From: an uncultured Candidatus Melainabacteria bacterium
GTDB taxonomy: Bacteria > Cyanobacteriota > Vampirovibrionia > Gastranaerophilales > Gastranaerophilaceae
Length of the DNA stretch: 23,907 bases
Assembly: GCA_937891325.1 (NCBI GenBank)
Contig: CALAFU010000030.1
Location: 1-23,907 of the forward strand
Reading direction: 5' to 3'
Part shown: positions 23,189 through 23,907 of the stretch, piece after piece
Numbering within the stretch: the first letter of the stretch is position 1
How the letters are laid out: each line of letters opens with the position of its first letter
The notes under the pieces: model-generated
What the model was told of the DNA's origin: nothing
The model's database searches: none
Seen by the model: only the letters and a program-made list of their open reading frames with translations
Translations under genes and position numbers: made by a program

Positions 23189-23210
23189 TGTCAGGCATTG
23201 CCTGACCTAC
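23189..23210 (+). repeat. Short GTCAGGCA palindrome, copy P4
   Basis: GTCAGGCA-T-TGCCTGAC followed by CTAC. It lies upstream of the purH-like gene and supplies a false in-frame ATG on the minus strand. It joins directly to a half copy of the 28-nt palindrome. Confidence 0.75.
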
Positions 23211-23211
23211 A

Positions 23212-23229
23212 AACTTGTTTCAGAATCTC
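23212..23229 (-). repeat. Half copy of the 28-nt palindrome (R8)
   Basis: AACTTGTTTCAGAATCTC on the plus strand equals the GAGA half plus loop of the TT/AA variant. The other half (TTCAGAATGACA) is replaced by palindrome P4, so this is a truncated or chimeric copy. Confidence 0.65.
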
Positions 23230-23231
23230 AT

Positions 23232-23287
23232 AAACCTTCCTATATCGCATTTTGGTTAATAAGATTCCGGATAACCACCTTTTATTT
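23232..23287 (+). repeat. Dispersed ~56-base repeat, right copy
   Basis: It matches 135-190 in the same orientation. TTCCGGAATGACAT follows at 23307-23320, mirroring AAGATTCCGGAT (23261-23272) to give a dyad with a long loop. Confidence 0.6.
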
Positions 23288-23329
23288 ATTTTCTAATAAT
23301 TTAGCGTTCCGGAATGACATTGGTTTTTC

Positions 23330-23809
23330 TTAGAACGGACAAATAGTCAAGCGTTCTAAAAATCTTACTGCACGAGTCGGAAGGTTTTCATCAGGGTTAA
23401 TTGAACCAACCAAAATTGTTTTTGTACCTGCCAATTTGCCTACCAAAATATCTGTCAAAGGTCTATCACCAATAACTACAACATTTTTAGGGCTCATAAA
23501 CAAACCTTTTATAATATTTTTTACAACTTTTGGGTTTGGTTTGTTTGCGTGGAAGTACATTTTACAAGGCATGTGCTGTTCAACTTTTTCAATATATTCT
23601 TTATTTTTGTTGTTTGAAACAATGCACATATAAAATTCTTTTTTGAATTGGTTGAACCAATCAATTGTTTTGCCTGCAAATTCGCCTGTTTTAGATTGCA
23701 TAGTTGTACTATCCAAGTCAATCAACATTGCGTGAATGCCCATATCTTTAAGCATTTCAGGCGTAATATCATAAATATCCTTCAAATTTTTATCAGGACG
23801 TAATATCAT
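23330..23809 (-). CDS. YqeG-type HAD phosphatase (subfamily IIIA)
   Basis: A 159-aa haloacid-dehalogenase-fold phosphatase. The nucleophile motif is D31-L-D33-S-T, motif II is IVSNN, the lysine is in KPNPKVVKNI and motif IV is IGDRPLTDI. The opening RPDKNLKDIYDITPEMLKDMGI and this short size fit the YqeG family, whose substrate is unresolved; members near ribosome and shikimate genes are common from memory. AGGAG stands 10 bases before the ATG. Its first 17 bases overlap the end of the upstream gene, so the two are probably co-translated. Confidence 0.85.
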   Translation of the reverse strand: MILRPDKNLKDIYDITPEMLKDMGIHAMLIDLDSTTMQSKTGEFAGKTIDWFNQFKKEFYMCIVSNNKNKEYIEKVEQHMPCKMYFHANKPNPKVVKNIIKGLFMSPKNVVVIGDRPLTDILVGKLAGTKTILVGSINPDENLPTRAVRFLERLTICPF

Positions 23810-23907
23810 CGTTTTTAATCTCCTTTGTTCTTGCTAGAGCAAATTTGTAATTCTTTGGTGCTCTTTCAAATTTAATCCATAATTCATCATTCGTATTTGC
23901 AACTTCT
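23793..23907 (-). CDS. C-terminal end of an unidentified gene, cut by the window edge
   Basis: An open minus-strand frame enters from the right edge and codes for 37 residues before TGA at 23795-23793. The tail contains DELWIKFERAPKNYKFALAR and ends KNDDITS. It overlaps the HAD phosphatase gene by 17 bases in another frame and carries that gene's AAAGGAG. The codon use looks like its neighbours. I do not recognise the family from this tail. Confidence 0.6.
   Translation of the reverse strand, partial: EVANTNDELWIKFERAPKNYKFALARTKEIKNDDITS

Noticed and set aside
23163..23198. Twelve-residue N-terminal extension of the purH-like protein
   Set aside because: Its ATG lies inside palindrome P4 and has no ribosome site, while the ATG at 23162 has GAGGAA just upstream.

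Overview
The window looks like a piece of a low-GC bacterial chromosome. It holds 24 complete protein genes and the end of a 25th, and I see no rRNA, tRNA, CRISPR array, phage or transposase gene. Several features suggest a non-photosynthetic relative of the cyanobacteria (a Melainabacteria/Gastranaerophilales-type gut bacterium). These are the lysA-cdaA gene pair, which I recall as a cyanobacterial arrangement; a small Tic20-like membrane protein; frequent absence of Shine-Dalgarno sites; and low GC. This assignment is an inference and was not tested against a database.

Layout. Positions 1-378 are gene-free and full of repeats. On the minus strand follow serA (379-1326), a repeat-rich gap, an unrecognised 117-aa gene (1687-2040), and the coupled run lysA-cdaA-yitT (transcribed from 5220 down to 2100). 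A divergent promoter region (5221-5360) separates lysA from the plus-strand run rpiB, rsfS, a TPR protein, a Tic20-like membrane protein, metY and an isochorismatase-type hydrolase (5361-9602). A two-way terminator (9726-9765) closes this run against the minus-strand unit wecG/tagA, transketolase N-terminal subunit and a nucleoside deaminase (11866 down to 9779). Divergent from wecG is a small exported Lys/Ala-rich protein (11950-12276), followed by two hairpins. fusA (12584-14689, minus) stands alone with a strong terminator. trkA and trkH (14989-17800, plus) form a potassium uptake unit. It converges on the minus-strand group purH-like, MFS exporter, alr, lpdA and lipA (23162 down to 17804). 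The right end carries a yqeG-type HAD phosphatase that overlaps the end of an unidentified upstream gene.

Function. Most genes are housekeeping: serine, lysine and methionine synthesis, pentose phosphate steps, translation, cell-wall precursors (alr, lysA), lipoate/lipoamide chemistry (lipA, lpdA), c-di-AMP synthesis and potassium uptake. Because c-di-AMP commonly controls Trk-type potassium transport, cdaA and trkAH may be functionally linked although they are about 11 kb apart.

The less ordinary content is of three kinds. First, the intergenic DNA is packed with at least four families of dispersed palindromic repeats; one has covarying stems and forms two 64-nt head-to-head pairs. Second, four genes without a Shine-Dalgarno site (TPR gene, wecG, trkA, alr) each have a -10 hexamer exactly 6 nt before the ATG, the geometry expected for leaderless mRNAs. 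Third, a stand-alone PurH transformylase-like protein has lost several residues that are conserved in the enzyme.
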